This document shows, one piece after another, positions 1 to 9,678 of a stretch of 64,000 nucleotides of DNA (the stretch's first letter is position 1; each line of letters begins with the position of its first letter). The translations under genes and the position numbers were made by a program. The stretch spans positions 3,297,001 to 3,361,000 of the forward strand of contig NZ_CP044310.1 of the NCBI RefSeq assembly GCF_009664365.1, given 5' to 3'. Below the pieces are notes generated by a model. The model was not told where the DNA came from. It did not search any database and saw nothing but the letters and a program-made list of their open reading frames with translations. This DNA is from Paenibacillus xylanilyticus (GTDB lineage Bacteria; Bacillota; Bacilli; Paenibacillales; Paenibacillaceae).

Positions 1-109
1 CAAAAATACATATAATTTTGATTCGGTTTTCGAAAGATTAGGGTATTAGAATAGGTATATTAACCGGGTGGAAACATAACTCAAAATAAGCGATTAAAGG
101 AGATCAGCT

Positions 110-1837
110 ATGAAAAAAACAATCGCAGATGTACTGGTTGAAGCATTACTAAATGCAGGAATTAAACGAATATATGGCATCGTGGGTGATTCTCTGAATG
201 CCGTACTGGATTCTATCCGTCGGTCGGGAAAAATCGAGTGGATTCATGTTCGTCATGAAGAGGTCGCTGCATTTGCCGCTGGAGCTGATTCGCAGGTCAG
301 TGGAAGTATCGCTGTCTGTGCTGGCAGCAGCGGGCCAGGAAACATGCATTTGATTAACGGCTTGTACGATTGTCACCGAAACCGTGTGCCGGTACTTGCT
401 CTTGCTGCTCATATTCCTAGTGATGAGATCGGAAGCGACTATTTTCAATCGACTCATCCGGAATATCTCTTCCAAGAATGCAGTCATTATTGCGAGGTCA
501 TTACGACAGCTAAACAAATGCCTCGATCGGTCACGATGGCTTTGCAAACTGCGGTCTCGCGTTCAGGCGTATCCGTCATTGTTCTTCCAGGAGACGTGGC
601 AGGTCTTGAGGCAGCGAGTCTGCCCGTTCCCGAGCACGTTTACCATGTGACACAGCCTGTGGTTCACCCTTCTGAGCAGGAATTGCGGAAATTGGCCGAC
701 TACCTGAATCAGGACAAAAAAATCACATTGCTCTGTGGTGCGGGATGTGCTGGTGCGCGGGAATCTCTCATGCAGCTGTGTGATCGTCTGAAATCCCCAA
801 TGGTTATTGCTTTGCGCGGTAAGGAGTATCTGGAGTATGACAATCCCTATTCCGTCGGCTTGACTGGCTTGATCGGGTACTCATCCGGTTATCATGCCAT
901 GATGGACTGTGATGTCTTGTTAATGCTTGGAACAGATTTTCCTTATCGTCAGTTCTATCCGGAGGATGCAATTGTTCTTCAGGTTGATATACAGTCATCA
1001 CACCTTGGTCGGCGTACGAAGCTGGACTATGGGTTGTGTGGAGACGTCAAATCGACCATTGAGGCTTTGATGCCGTTACTGACACACGAGCATCACGACA
1101 AACATCTGCGCAAAAGTGTCGACCATTATCTGAAGGTACGTAAGGAGCTGGATGAACTTGCTGTAGGTAAACCTGGAAAGAAACCGATTCATCCGCAGTA
1201 TCTAACCAAAGTCATCAGCGATGCTGCAGGAGAGAATGCCATTTTCACCTGTGATGTAGGTACTCCTACGGTATGGGCCGCACGCTACCTGGAGATGAGC
1301 ACTAACCGAAGATTACTGGGTTCATTCAATCACGGTACCATGGCAAATGCACTTCCACAGGCGATAGGTGCACAGGTAGCGAATCCGGGAAGACAAGTGA
1401 TCTCGCTGTCCGGAGATGGCGGGCTTGCGATGTTAATGGGAGACCTGCTAACGCTCAAACAGCATAATCTTCCGGTCAAAGTGGTCGTGTTCAACAACGG
1501 TGCGCTGAGCTTTGTGGAGCTGGAGATGAAGGCAGCAGGATTCCTTGAATCTGGCACTGAACTGGTGAATCCCAACTTCGCCATGGTTGCACAAGCGATG
1601 GGCATCGAGGGTATTCGGGTGGAAGACCCCGCAGAATTGGAGGGAGCGGTGGAGCGTGCACTTCAACATGATGGACCTGTTCTGATCGATGCGGTCGTGA
1701 ACCGCCAGGAGCTGTCCTTACCTCCTAAGATTAATATCAAACAGGCAGAAGGGTTCACGTTGTGGATGATGAAGGCGGTGCTCAACGGGCGTGGCGATGA
1801 ATTGATCGAGCTTGCCAAAACCAACTTGCTCAGATAA
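110..1837 (+). CDS. poxB: Thiamine-diphosphate-dependent pyruvate oxidase / pyruvate:quinone oxidoreductase
   Basis: 575 residues, the usual length of the PoxB/YdaP family, which oxidatively decarboxylates pyruvate to acetate (or acetyl phosphate) using ThDP, FAD and Mg. The three-domain order is visible: the N-terminal PYR domain has the YGIVGDSLN segment and the HEEVAAFAAGA stretch carrying the conserved catalytic Glu; a central FAD-type domain follows; the C-terminal PP domain has the ThDP motif GDGG (in SGDGGLAMLMGDL) continuing to NNGALSF. The start has an AAGGAG site about 8 nt upstream. It is monocistronic, with a hairpin after the stop. Acetolactate synthase is a related alternative, but the IKRIYGIVGDSLNAVLDSI start and overall length favour pyruvate oxidase. 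Quinone versus oxygen as acceptor cannot be read from sequence. Confidence 0.9.
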   Translation: MKKTIADVLVEALLNAGIKRIYGIVGDSLNAVLDSIRRSGKIEWIHVRHEEVAAFAAGADSQVSGSIAVCAGSSGPGNMHLINGLYDCHRNRVPVLALAAHIPSDEIGSDYFQSTHPEYLFQECSHYCEVITTAKQMPRSVTMALQTAVSRSGVSVIVLPGDVAGLEAASLPVPEHVYHVTQPVVHPSEQELRKLADYLNQDKKITLLCGAGCAGARESLMQLCDRLKSPMVIALRGKEYLEYDNPYSVGLTGLIGYSSGYHAMMDCDVLLMLGTDFPYRQFYPEDAIVLQVDIQSSHLGRRTKLDYGLCGDVKSTIEALMPLLTHEHHDKHLRKSVDHYLKVRKELDELAVGKPGKKPIHPQYLTKVISDAAGENAIFTCDVGTPTVWAARYLEMSTNRRLLGSFNHGTMANALPQAIGAQVANPGRQVISLSGDGGLAMLMGDLLTLKQHNLPVKVVVFNNGALSFVELEMKAAGFLESGTELVNPNFAMVAQAMGIEGIRVEDPAELEGAVERALQHDGPVLIDAVVNRQELSLPPKINIKQAEGFTLWMMKAVLNGRGDELIELAKTNLLR

Positions 1838-1887
1838 TGTGCGTGTAATGCGCAATCTACTTGCTCTGTCGTACATCTCACATGAAT

Positions 1888-1924
1888 GGAGAGGGTAAAT
1901 TCACCAAATGGTGAATTCTCTCCT
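1888..1924 (+). terminator. Hairpin after the pyruvate oxidase gene
   Basis: Inverted repeat with arms GGAGAG..AATTCACC and GGTGAATT..CTCTCC around an AAAT loop, about 50 nt after the stop. It lacks a strong U-tract, so termination is likely but not certain. The remaining spacer to position 2131 is AT-rich and presumably carries the promoter of the next gene; no other gene is seen there. Confidence 0.5.
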
Positions 1925-2131
1925 TCCCGAGATGGCAAGGTTGTGATCCAAATCATGGTATGTACTCATATGATATGGTTTGTTTTTACTTCCTAAGTCC
2001 ATTAAAATAGATAAAGTCAGACAGGATTTATGTCAGTTTTAACCTACATATGTCGCAAATTGTTGAATTACATTTTATCGCGATGAGCCGATCCGATGAC
2101 AAGATGACTAACACAACTGGAGGAGATCAGA

Positions 2132-2887
2132 ATGAGTCACACAGGTAAAGTAGCCATTATTACCGGAGCAGGAAGTGGATTGGGTCAAGCAGCTGCACTG
2201 AAGCTGGCAGAGAAGGGCGCATCCATTGTGGTTGTTGATCTCGTCGAGGAGACTGGTTTAGCAACAGTGAAACAAATTGAGAAGCTCGGTGCCAAAGCCA
2301 TTTTTGTACAGGCAGATGTTAGCAAGGCCAGTGAAGTTGAGAATTATGTCAAAAAAACAGTTGAAGAGTTCGGACGAATCGATATGTTCTTCAACAATGC
2401 AGGGATCGCAGGGCCTGGTATTAAACTCATCGAACACACCATTGAGCAGTTCGACCAGATTATCGATATTAACCTGAGAAGCGTATTTTATGGACTGAAA
2501 TATGTCATCACCGAAATGCTGAAAACGGGTGGCGGTTCCATTCTGAACACAGCGTCAACAGCAGGTATTGTCGGTGTTCCCGCAGTTGCTCCTTACGCGG
2601 CTACCAAGCACGGCGTAGTTGGTTTGACTCGTACAGCCGCCATCGAGTACGGCAAAGACAATATTCGTGTCAATGCGATTGCACCAGGCACAATCGAGAC
2701 GCCAATGGTCATTCAGTTCGGCAAGGACAATCCGGAAGTATTCAAAGCAACCGTGGACAGCATTCCGTCCGGACGTCTTGGTAAACCCGAAGAGATCGCG
2801 AATCTCGTTGCCTTCCTGCTCGGAGATGAAGCTCCTTATATCAATGGTGCTGTGTATCCGATTGACGGCGCAGTGACTGCCCAATAA
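2132..2887 (+). CDS. SDR-family NAD(P)-dependent oxidoreductase
   Basis: 251 residues, a classical short-chain dehydrogenase. The cofactor motif TGAGSGLG lies near residue 11, an acidic residue ending beta-2 (VVVDLVEE) suggests NAD preference, NNAG is near residue 88, and the catalytic Ser (STAG) and YAATK (YxxxK) lie around residues 140-160. The C-terminal IDGAVTAQ is the usual SDR ending. The start is supported by GGAGGAG about 8 nt upstream. It sits alone between a hairpin and a strong terminator. The substrate cannot be inferred; relatives are often called glucose-1- or 3-oxoacyl-type dehydrogenases, but nothing here fixes that. Confidence 0.9.
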   Translation: MSHTGKVAIITGAGSGLGQAAALKLAEKGASIVVVDLVEETGLATVKQIEKLGAKAIFVQADVSKASEVENYVKKTVEEFGRIDMFFNNAGIAGPGIKLIEHTIEQFDQIIDINLRSVFYGLKYVITEMLKTGGGSILNTASTAGIVGVPAVAPYAATKHGVVGLTRTAAIEYGKDNIRVNAIAPGTIETPMVIQFGKDNPEVFKATVDSIPSGRLGKPEEIANLVAFLLGDEAPYINGAVYPIDGAVTAQ

Positions 2888-2901
2888 TAGTAATTAAAGA
2901 A

Positions 2902-2936
2902 AAAGAGGCCCTGTATGTGTACAGGGCCTCTTTCTT
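2902..2936 (+). terminator. Rho-independent terminator after the SDR gene
   Basis: 11-bp GC-rich stem GAGGCCCTGTA / TACAGGGCCTC with a TGTG loop followed by TTTCTTATTT. An A-run before the stem means it can also work on the minus strand for the convergent small membrane protein gene. Confidence 0.9.
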
Positions 2937-3019
2937 ATTTCTGTGCTCTCCATTTTATATTTGTCACCACGTTGCTCATGTAGCGTTAGCAGCATTGGTT
3001 TGGAGAGGTAACAAGCAGA

Positions 3020-3376
3020 TCAGGAAGAAGTACGTTCTAATGTATCAACATAATCTTTGGCATCTTTAAGAGAAAGGTTTCTGGCTTCGCGAAGCTTTTT
3101 GATGGCCTTGATCTTATTGCCTTGTTGAATCATTAGGATCAATTCTTGATCCAGCTCTGACAACTCCGTTGGCTGTTCGGACGAAGATGACAAGGTAGAT
3201 GATGAAACAGAATAATTGAATGAGGAACTTGGCGTTCGTTGCGTTATGCCAGCATTCTCAATACGTTCCACATCCCGTTTAAGTTCATTCAGTTGGCTTT
3301 GCAGACTGATTACTCTGGTGAGTAGTATCACAATTAAAAGTAATAAGACGATTAAAAAAATGGTGTTGATTTCCAT
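3020..3376 (-). CDS. Small membrane protein with a ribosomal L7/L12 C-terminal-like domain
   Basis: 118 residues. Residues 4-24 are a strongly hydrophobic membrane segment (INTIFLIVLLLLIVILLTRV), followed by a short predicted coiled coil (LQSQLNELKRDVERIEN), a Ser-rich linker, and a C-terminal helical segment IKAIKKLREARNLSLKDAKDYVD. That last segment is the recognisable pattern of the L7/L12 C-terminal fold (KIxxIKxxREATGLGLKEAKxxVE). Such membrane-anchored L7/L12-like proteins recur in Firmicutes with no assigned role. It lies head-to-tail with the upstream P450 gene (41 nt apart on the minus strand) and may be co-transcribed. Confidence 0.75.
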   Translation of the reverse strand: MEINTIFLIVLLLLIVILLTRVISLQSQLNELKRDVERIENAGITQRTPSSSFNYSVSSSTLSSSSEQPTELSELDQELILMIQQGNKIKAIKKLREARNLSLKDAKDYVDTLERTSS

Positions 3377-3417
3377 GATGTAGAATGCCTCTCTTTCATT
3401 ACGTGTGAATCATTTCA

Positions 3418-4608
3418 TCATTTGAGTTGAACCGGGAGTTCCTTCAGTCCTCGCACAATCATGCCGGGTCTCCACTCCAGTTCGGTAACATCCGTCTGAA
3501 GCTGTATTTCAGGATAACGGGCTAGCAATGTACTGATGGCGATTTCGCCTTCCAGACGTGCCAGAGGCGCTCCAAGACAGAGATGAATGCCTTTACCAAA
3601 AGCGAGATGCTGGCTCTTCTCCCTTGTTATATCGAAAATATCAGCATCCTTGAATTTCTCAGTATCCCGATTGGCAGAATCAAGCGCCACAATCACAAGC
3701 TCACCTTTGGCAATGTTCTGTCCACGGAATTCAACATCCTCCAGCGCCCAGCGTGACGTACTGAATTCAACAGGACCATTGTACCGCAGCATCTCTTCAA
3801 CTGCATTATGGATAAGCTCCGGCTTCTGAATCAGCAGATCTCGCTGCTCAGGGTGTTCAAGAAGGGCCAATACACCATTGCCAATCAAATTAACCGTGGT
3901 CTCGTGGCCAGCAATAATAAGCAGGGAGACAACACCGAGTAATTCATTTTCAGTGAGTTGTTGTCCGGATTCCTCCGCAATCACAAGCTGGCTTATCAGG
4001 TCTTTACCTGGATTCTTGCGTACTTTGGCAAACCAGTCGGTCAGGTACTCGGTAAACTCCTTCGCATGCTGCTCAAACATCTCCGCGTGATCCGAGCTTG
4101 ATGCATCAATGATCGAATTGGACCATACGCGGAACTTGTCCTGATCCTCAACTGGTACACCCAGAATCTCGCTTATGACAATAATCGGAAGTGGAAAGGC
4201 ATACTCATCAATCAAATTCATTTTATCTCTGGAGCCTATTTTGTTCAGCAGATCATCGGCGATATCCTGGATGTGGCTTCTCATATCCGCAACCAGTTTG
4301 GGCGTGAACGCTTTCTGTACAAGTCCTCTCAGGCGGCGATGATCCGGCGGATCGGAGAATAGCATATTATTCACAAAAACCGTTTGATTTTCAGGTCCAT
4401 ATCGTTTGGCTACATCCTTACTGAAGCGTTGATCCTTGAGTACTTCGACCGCATCCTCATACCGGGTTATAATCCATCCGAACTCACCATGAGGAAACAT
4501 GACCTTGAAAACAGGGTCTGTCTCTCTCAACTTTTCGTACACGGGGTAGGGGTTTTGAGTGAATTCCGTGGTAAAGAATGTCGTTTGTGACGTTTCATTC
4601 GTATTCAA
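3418..4608 (-). CDS. Cytochrome P450 (soluble, bacterial class)
   Basis: 396 residues without a membrane anchor, typical of soluble bacterial P450s. Key elements are present: the I-helix oxygen-activation motif AGHETT, the K-helix ExxR (EEMLR), and the heme loop FGKGIHLCLGAPLARLEG with the axial Cys at residue 344. The start is TTG at 4608, placed 9 nt after an AGGAG site; no better start lies upstream. Resemblance is to the CYP107/CYP109 groups of Bacillus (fatty-acid or polyketide hydroxylation), but substrate is not predictable. No ferredoxin or reductase gene is adjacent, so redox partners must come from elsewhere. The neighbour upstream is a divergent aldo-keto reductase. Confidence 0.93.
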   Translation of the reverse strand: MNTNETSQTTFFTTEFTQNPYPVYEKLRETDPVFKVMFPHGEFGWIITRYEDAVEVLKDQRFSKDVAKRYGPENQTVFVNNMLFSDPPDHRRLRGLVQKAFTPKLVADMRSHIQDIADDLLNKIGSRDKMNLIDEYAFPLPIIVISEILGVPVEDQDKFRVWSNSIIDASSSDHAEMFEQHAKEFTEYLTDWFAKVRKNPGKDLISQLVIAEESGQQLTENELLGVVSLLIIAGHETTVNLIGNGVLALLEHPEQRDLLIQKPELIHNAVEEMLRYNGPVEFSTSRWALEDVEFRGQNIAKGELVIVALDSANRDTEKFKDADIFDITREKSQHLAFGKGIHLCLGAPLARLEGEIAISTLLARYPEIQLQTDVTELEWRPGMIVRGLKELPVQLK

Positions 4609-4897
4609 TTCAATTCTCTCCTCTCATCCAAGAGCTCAAATATGAAGTCCTTTGCTAAAAGGATCATATGTATGCTTCTTCGGCTTGATACCTAAAGCCT
4701 GCACCTCTATATATTCAATATGAAGAGCGTAGAAACCTTGTTTTCATAGAAATCGGTTTTCCTGTGGATGAGCATAGAAGAAGACAAATCCCATGGAGAG
4801 TAAGATTTTATTGGAAGGAGAAGGAAAGTACAGACTGAAGAGAGAAGCAGTAGTGAATCAATACGAGTGAAAATTACAAAATAAGGAGCAATCTATC

Positions 4898-5875
4898 ATG
4901 AATCAAACACGGCTTCCTCTGAATCGTCACCAGATTCCCGCGAGTCCGCTTGTATTAGGCTGTATGCGATTTGGAGGCGAGTGGGACGGACTTCCGATCA
5001 CCGATGATCTTGTACTTGAAGGTCACCAGGCCGTCGAGGCAGCTCTTGAGATCGGCATTAATCATTATGACCTGGCTGATATCTATACCCGTGGAAAAGC
5101 AGAGCATGTATTTGGACGAATCCTGTCCGAGAGAAAAGGATTGCGAGATCAAATCATTATTCAATCCAAATGCGGCATACGTCTTGCCCTGGAAGACGAG
5201 GGTCCGCAGCGCTACGATACATCTGGTGCGCATATTCAAGCCAGTGTTGACGGTATTTTATCTCGGCTTGGCGTGGAGTACCTGGACATTCTGTTACTTC
5301 ATCGTCCTGACCCTCTCGCGCATCCTCAGGAGATTGGTGAAGCACTGGCGAAACTCCATCAATCCGGAAAAGTCAGACATTTTGGTGTATCCAACATGGG
5401 TTCGGAACAGATACGTCTGCTGCAGCTTAATAGTTCGGTGCCTCTTATCGTGAACCAGCTCGAGATGAGTTTGGACAAAATCGGATTTGTGGAAGCGGGT
5501 GTTACCGTGAACCGTCCACAAGCCAAGGAGCAAGTCTTCCCTTATGGTACGATGGAGTATTGTCAGGCCGAGAATATCCAGCTGCAGGCTTGGGGCCCAC
5601 TTGCGCAAGGGAGATTTACCGGCAGGGTAGTCGAAGGTCAGAGACCCGAGATTGAACATACCGTCCAGGTCGTGAATAAAATTGCCAGGGAACGGGACGT
5701 AACGGCTGAATCCATTGTACTCGCTTGGTTAATGAAACATCCCGCAGGCATTCAACCTGTGATTGGTTCAATTCGACCGGAACGTATTCGAGCCTGCCGT
5801 GATGCTACCCGGATTGAACTAACGCGACATGAATGGTATGAGCTATATTCAGCTTCCTGTGGAAGAAGAATGTAA
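4898..5875 (+). CDS. Aldo/keto reductase, YdhF-like
   Basis: 325 residues with an AKR (alpha/beta)8 barrel pattern. The Asp-Tyr pair is in YDLADIYTRGKAE, the catalytic Lys in IIQSKCGI and the His in LLHRPDP. The NADPH-binding end GSIRPERIRACRDATRIELTRHEWYELY matches the YdhF-type oxidoreductases. The start has a good AAGGAG site (TAAGGAGCAATCTATC before ATG). It is divergent from the P450 gene and closed by a terminator. Physiological substrate is unknown; general carbonyl detoxification is the usual assumption for this family. Confidence 0.88.
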   Translation: MNQTRLPLNRHQIPASPLVLGCMRFGGEWDGLPITDDLVLEGHQAVEAALEIGINHYDLADIYTRGKAEHVFGRILSERKGLRDQIIIQSKCGIRLALEDEGPQRYDTSGAHIQASVDGILSRLGVEYLDILLLHRPDPLAHPQEIGEALAKLHQSGKVRHFGVSNMGSEQIRLLQLNSSVPLIVNQLEMSLDKIGFVEAGVTVNRPQAKEQVFPYGTMEYCQAENIQLQAWGPLAQGRFTGRVVEGQRPEIEHTVQVVNKIARERDVTAESIVLAWLMKHPAGIQPVIGSIRPERIRACRDATRIELTRHEWYELYSASCGRRM

Positions 5876-5931
5876 GCAGGGGACATATGGATTGTTCATT
5901 AGTGGAAACATTTTTTCTTAAATGAGAACAA

Positions 5932-5958
5932 AACACAGGCCGGCGGTCTGTGTTTTTT
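5932..5958 (+). terminator. Rho-independent terminator after the aldo/keto reductase
   Basis: Stem AACACAG / CTGTGTT with a GC-rich 9-nt loop region, running directly into a T6 tract. It separates the AKR gene from the large operon starting at 6176. Confidence 0.85.
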
Positions 5959-6072
5959 AAGTGTCTCTTTATTGATAGATTCAATACGTGTATTAGTAGT
6001 CTAATGAATACATAAATGTGCTATATTCCATGTCCATAGACTTAGTTCAGAGTTCTGATAAGAGGGACGTTT

Positions 6073-6112
6073 CAACCATTTTTCCCGCTTTCTAGGGTGG
6101 TTGAGAAACCAC
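6073..6112. promoter_or_regulatory. Inverted repeats in the leader of the MoxR-VWA operon
   Basis: A perfect 6-bp hairpin GTGGTT-GAGA-AACCAC (6097-6112) lies about 65 nt before the first gene of the operon. Its left arm region TGGTTG can alternatively pair with CAACCA at 6073-6078. This is the only structured stretch in the roughly 220-nt promoter region and could be an operator or leader switch; no protein partner can be named. Confidence 0.3.
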
Positions 6113-6175
6113 TGTGATAAAATAAGAGGAATAAGAACATACGATCTGTTTTGTGGAAGGAGATTAAGGATAACG

Positions 6176-7276
6176 ATGGAAATACTTAAGCCACCGGCTG
6201 AGACATTATATGAAACTGAATTACGCGCACTTCGGGAGGAAGATAAGGGAAAACGGCCCCCCAACTGGCTATTATCTCCCGCATATGTGCGAGATTTCAT
6301 TATTGGCAGGGACAAACCCGCCATGTTGGATGGGGAAGCCATACCGATTACTCGTAAATTTTATGGGAATGACGTCTTAATTGAACGTGCGGTGGTAACG
6401 CTCGCGGGCAATCGCGGCTTAATGCTGGTGGGAGAACCGGGAACAGCGAAGACGATGCTCAGTGAGCTGCTGACAGCTGCGATCTCGGGAACCAGTCTGA
6501 ACACCATTCAAGGTACGGCAGGCACAACGGAGGACATGATCAAGTATTCTTGGAATTATGCGATGCTGCTTGATAAAGGTCCTTCGGAAGCAGCTCTTGT
6601 TCCAGCACCGTTATACAGCGGCATGAAGAAAGGCATTATCACCCGTTTCGAAGAGATTACACGTTGTCCGGCTGAAGCACAGGATAGTCTGATCAGTATT
6701 CTAAGTGACAAAGTCATGAGCATTCCTGAGCTGGATGGTGGCGTGCTGTTTGCCAAGCCGGGGTTTAACGTGATTGCTACAGCGAATATTCGTGATAAGG
6801 GTGTTAACGAGATGAGTGGTGCGCTGAAACGCCGTTTCAACTTCGAAACGATCAAGCCAATCAGCAGTGTGAAGATGGAAGCGAAAATTATTGAATCCCA
6901 GGCACGAAGCCTTTTATTACATAGTGATATTGATATCGAAATTAATCCGGATGTGGTGGAGCTTCTTGCGACCACATTCATGGAGCTGCGTACCGGCATG
7001 AGCCGTGAAGGTTATAAGCTGGACACACCACAAGCTTCCATGAGTACTGCAGAAGCCGTTTCCGTATACGTTCAGAGTGCAATGACTTCGTATTATTACG
7101 AGGATAAGGGAATTGCATTGGATCGCCTGGTTCAGAACATGCTTGGAACCATTGCCAAGGAAAATGACAAGGATCTGTCCGTTCTGAAAGCCTACTTCTC
7201 CAAGGTTGTGAAGGAACGCTCCAAAGAAGAGGGAATTTGGAAGGACTATTATGAGGAGAAAAAATGGATCGGGTAG
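6176..7276 (+). CDS. MoxR-type AAA+ ATPase (YehL-like)
   Basis: 366 residues from ATG 6176, chosen because an AAGGA site lies 5 nt upstream; an open frame extends further but has no better start. MoxR-class AAA+ features: Walker A GEPGTAKT (residues 86-93), Walker B-like IITRFEEI (155-161), sensor-1 ATAN (201-204) and arginine-finger region LKRRF (217-221). MoxR ATPases usually remodel or activate a target protein through a partner VWA protein, and here a VWA gene lies two genes downstream. The stop overlaps the next gene by 13 nt, implying translational coupling. It corresponds by family and context to E. coli YehL, whose function is not established. Confidence 0.9.
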   Translation: MEILKPPAETLYETELRALREEDKGKRPPNWLLSPAYVRDFIIGRDKPAMLDGEAIPITRKFYGNDVLIERAVVTLAGNRGLMLVGEPGTAKTMLSELLTAAISGTSLNTIQGTAGTTEDMIKYSWNYAMLLDKGPSEAALVPAPLYSGMKKGIITRFEEITRCPAEAQDSLISILSDKVMSIPELDGGVLFAKPGFNVIATANIRDKGVNEMSGALKRRFNFETIKPISSVKMEAKIIESQARSLLLHSDIDIEINPDVVELLATTFMELRTGMSREGYKLDTPQASMSTAEAVSVYVQSAMTSYYYEDKGIALDRLVQNMLGTIAKENDKDLSVLKAYFSKVVKERSKEEGIWKDYYEEKKWIG

Positions 7277-9678
7277 CGCCACTAGTGGAGCCGGATGTTA
7301 CCGAGTTGCAATCCCTCTTTGAGTCTCAGGTGTATAACCTGAACAATGGTACGGTTTATTTTCCGATAAGGCATCATAGTCCGGTTTGTTCTTCTCATTT
7401 GTTACAACTGATTGAGGCATATCAGCCGGACATTATTCTGATCGAAGGACCCGAGAGCGGGAATCCATATCTCTCCGTGTTGGCTGATGAAGCAACGATC
7501 CCTCCGGTCAGCTTGTATTATACCTATGAGAGCGAGGATGACCGTGCAGCGTGTTATTATCCGATGCTGCGTTATTCCCCAGAATATGTAGCGTTACGTG
7601 AAGCTTCAAGGCTTAACATTCCTGCACAGTTCATTGATCTCGATTACTATCATTTCGCTAATAAAGAGAAAACGGAACAGCATGAAATATCTGTTCAGGA
7701 TGAGACGCTGCTGGCCAGCTCCGACTTCATCAACCGTTTGTGTCAAAAAATGAACTGCCGCAGCTTCGACGAGCTATGGGAGAAAGTGTTTGAGATCGGT
7801 GGCCTCGAGAAATCCACACAGGAATTTGTGCAGGATGTGTTCACTTATTGTACGTTATCTCGTATGTGTTACACAGCTGATCGGCTACACCGTTCCGGTG
7901 ATCTTGTCAGGGAAGAACACATGCGAAACTGCATCCGTGAGGCTTCCTCGAAGTATGATCGTCTGCTCGTTATAACAGGTGGATTCCATACGTACGGACT
8001 ACTGGGCTTGGAAACAGACTCTGCTTCGCAGAAGTTCTCAGACAAGCCTGTGAAGAAGAATATAAGCTCTGCAACCAGGAATTCGGTACATCAGCAGATG
8101 TATCCCATGGTGTACACCTTTGCAGAAGCAGACCGTCTGAATGGTTACGCGAGTGGAATGCCATATGTGAATTACTACGACATGATCTGGAGCGAACTGT
8201 TCCGCAAGAAAAGTACCGCATACAACGTAACGGCAGTAAATCTGCTGTCCAAGCTTACACATGCACTCCGTAAGGGCCATGAGCACGTATCGACCAGTGA
8301 CGCGATTGAGGCATACAGCATGGTTCAGGGGCTTGCAGCACTTCGGGACAAAAGAGAAGGCGGAGTTTATGAGCTAATGGACGCAGCGACGTCTTCTTTT
8401 GTCAAAGGCGAGCTTACACTGGCTACAGAAAAACCGCTGCAAGAGCTCCAGCTTCTTCTGACCGGAGATGCCATAGGAAGTGTGGCCCCCAATTCATTCA
8501 ACATTCCGATTGTTGAAGATTTCAAATCCCGCTGTGCGTTAGCTAAGCTGCAGATTCGTACGACCGGTCAGCACAAGAAGGTCCTTGATCTATATGCCAA
8601 ACCAGAGCATCGGCAGCTTAGTCAATTGTTCCAATGCATTACCTATCTGGTTCCCGAATTCGCGAAACGCCAATCTGGACCAGACTGGATTGCCCAGCGA
8701 GATATGAATCTGGTCAGGGAAACCTGGATCTATACCTACTCATCAAGGATTGAAGCCAGATTAATCGAAAATTCACTTTATGGGGGTACCATTCAGGAAG
8801 CAGCAACCCGAAAAATGGCGGAACAGATGCAGGATATTCCGGATCATCATAGCGGTGAGCTTGCTAGATCCATGCTCCAGGCTCTGCTTATGGGTTTACA
8901 GGATGCGGCTGCTCAATTGTATGATCAAGTCCGCTCAGCACTGAGGAAAGATGGAAATTTCCTATCTCTATGCGGCAGTCTTCACATTCTGGACCGAATT
9001 CATCAGCACCGAAGATTACTTGGATTATCGGATGACAGCCATCTTCCCGAGCTGGTTGCCGAAGCCTACAATAACGCAGTGGACAAACTACTGCAGCTCG
9101 CGAGAACCAATCCTGATGAGCATCAGCCTGTTATTCAGGGGTTGAAGCTGCTCGCGATGCTGGCGGAATCTTCCGAGGAACGTTACCGCGATGAAACCTT
9201 CAGAGCTCATCTGAATGAGCTGCTGGCAGATCACAACCTTCCGGCACAACTCGAAGGTGTATGCCTGGCCATTTCCTCGGGACTCGGTGATCGGGCAAGG
9301 GAAGAGATCGTTGATCGTGCTCGCGGATACATTCGCGGTACACCGGATCAAATGCGGCAGACAGCACTGTATTTACAGGGCGTGTTTTCCGTGGCACGAG
9401 ATGCATTTTTATATGAAGATCAGCTGCTATCCGAGCTGAATTACATGATAGAGCAGCTGGATCATGATGATTTTATGATGATGATCCCGGAACTACGGCT
9501 TGCATTCACTTATTTTACACCTATGGAGACAACACTGATTGCAGATCGGGTTGCGAAGCTGCATCAGGTTCAATCTGAAGAGATGGCGATACCGGGGATC
9601 GACGAACACACACTGATTCAGGTGAAATCCTGGGATGAAGCCATCCGGAAGGAGTTTGAGACATGGAAGCTGATCTGA
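7264..9678 (+). CDS. DUF5682 family protein (YehM-like)
   Basis: 804 residues, mostly alpha-helical after the first 260. The N-terminal part carries conserved-looking polar motifs: RHHSP (residues 36-40), IILIEGPESG (58-66) and VITGGFHTYGL (about 236-246). That arrangement (HxSP, E-GP, GxxH) recalls the EreA/ChaN/TraB-TIKI hydrolase superfamily; this is my inference and not a database result. The rest is a long helical repeat-like region. It overlaps the ATPase gene by 13 nt and the VWA gene by 16 nt, so the three products are probably made in fixed proportion and act as one complex, presumably cytosolic since no signal or membrane segment is seen. Confidence 0.82.
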   Translation: MDRVAPLVEPDVTELQSLFESQVYNLNNGTVYFPIRHHSPVCSSHLLQLIEAYQPDIILIEGPESGNPYLSVLADEATIPPVSLYYTYESEDDRAACYYPMLRYSPEYVALREASRLNIPAQFIDLDYYHFANKEKTEQHEISVQDETLLASSDFINRLCQKMNCRSFDELWEKVFEIGGLEKSTQEFVQDVFTYCTLSRMCYTADRLHRSGDLVREEHMRNCIREASSKYDRLLVITGGFHTYGLLGLETDSASQKFSDKPVKKNISSATRNSVHQQMYPMVYTFAEADRLNGYASGMPYVNYYDMIWSELFRKKSTAYNVTAVNLLSKLTHALRKGHEHVSTSDAIEAYSMVQGLAALRDKREGGVYELMDAATSSFVKGELTLATEKPLQELQLLLTGDAIGSVAPNSFNIPIVEDFKSRCALAKLQIRTTGQHKKVLDLYAKPEHRQLSQLFQCITYLVPEFAKRQSGPDWIAQRDMNLVRETWIYTYSSRIEARLIENSLYGGTIQEAATRKMAEQMQDIPDHHSGELARSMLQALLMGLQDAAAQLYDQVRSALRKDGNFLSLCGSLHILDRIHQHRRLLGLSDDSHLPELVAEAYNNAVDKLLQLARTNPDEHQPVIQGLKLLAMLAESSEERYRDETFRAHLNELLADHNLPAQLEGVCLAISSGLGDRAREEIVDRARGYIRGTPDQMRQTALYLQGVFSVARDAFLYEDQLLSELNYMIEQLDHDDFMMMIPELRLAFTYFTPMETTLIADRVAKLHQVQSEEMAIPGIDEHTLIQVKSWDEAIRKEFETWKLI

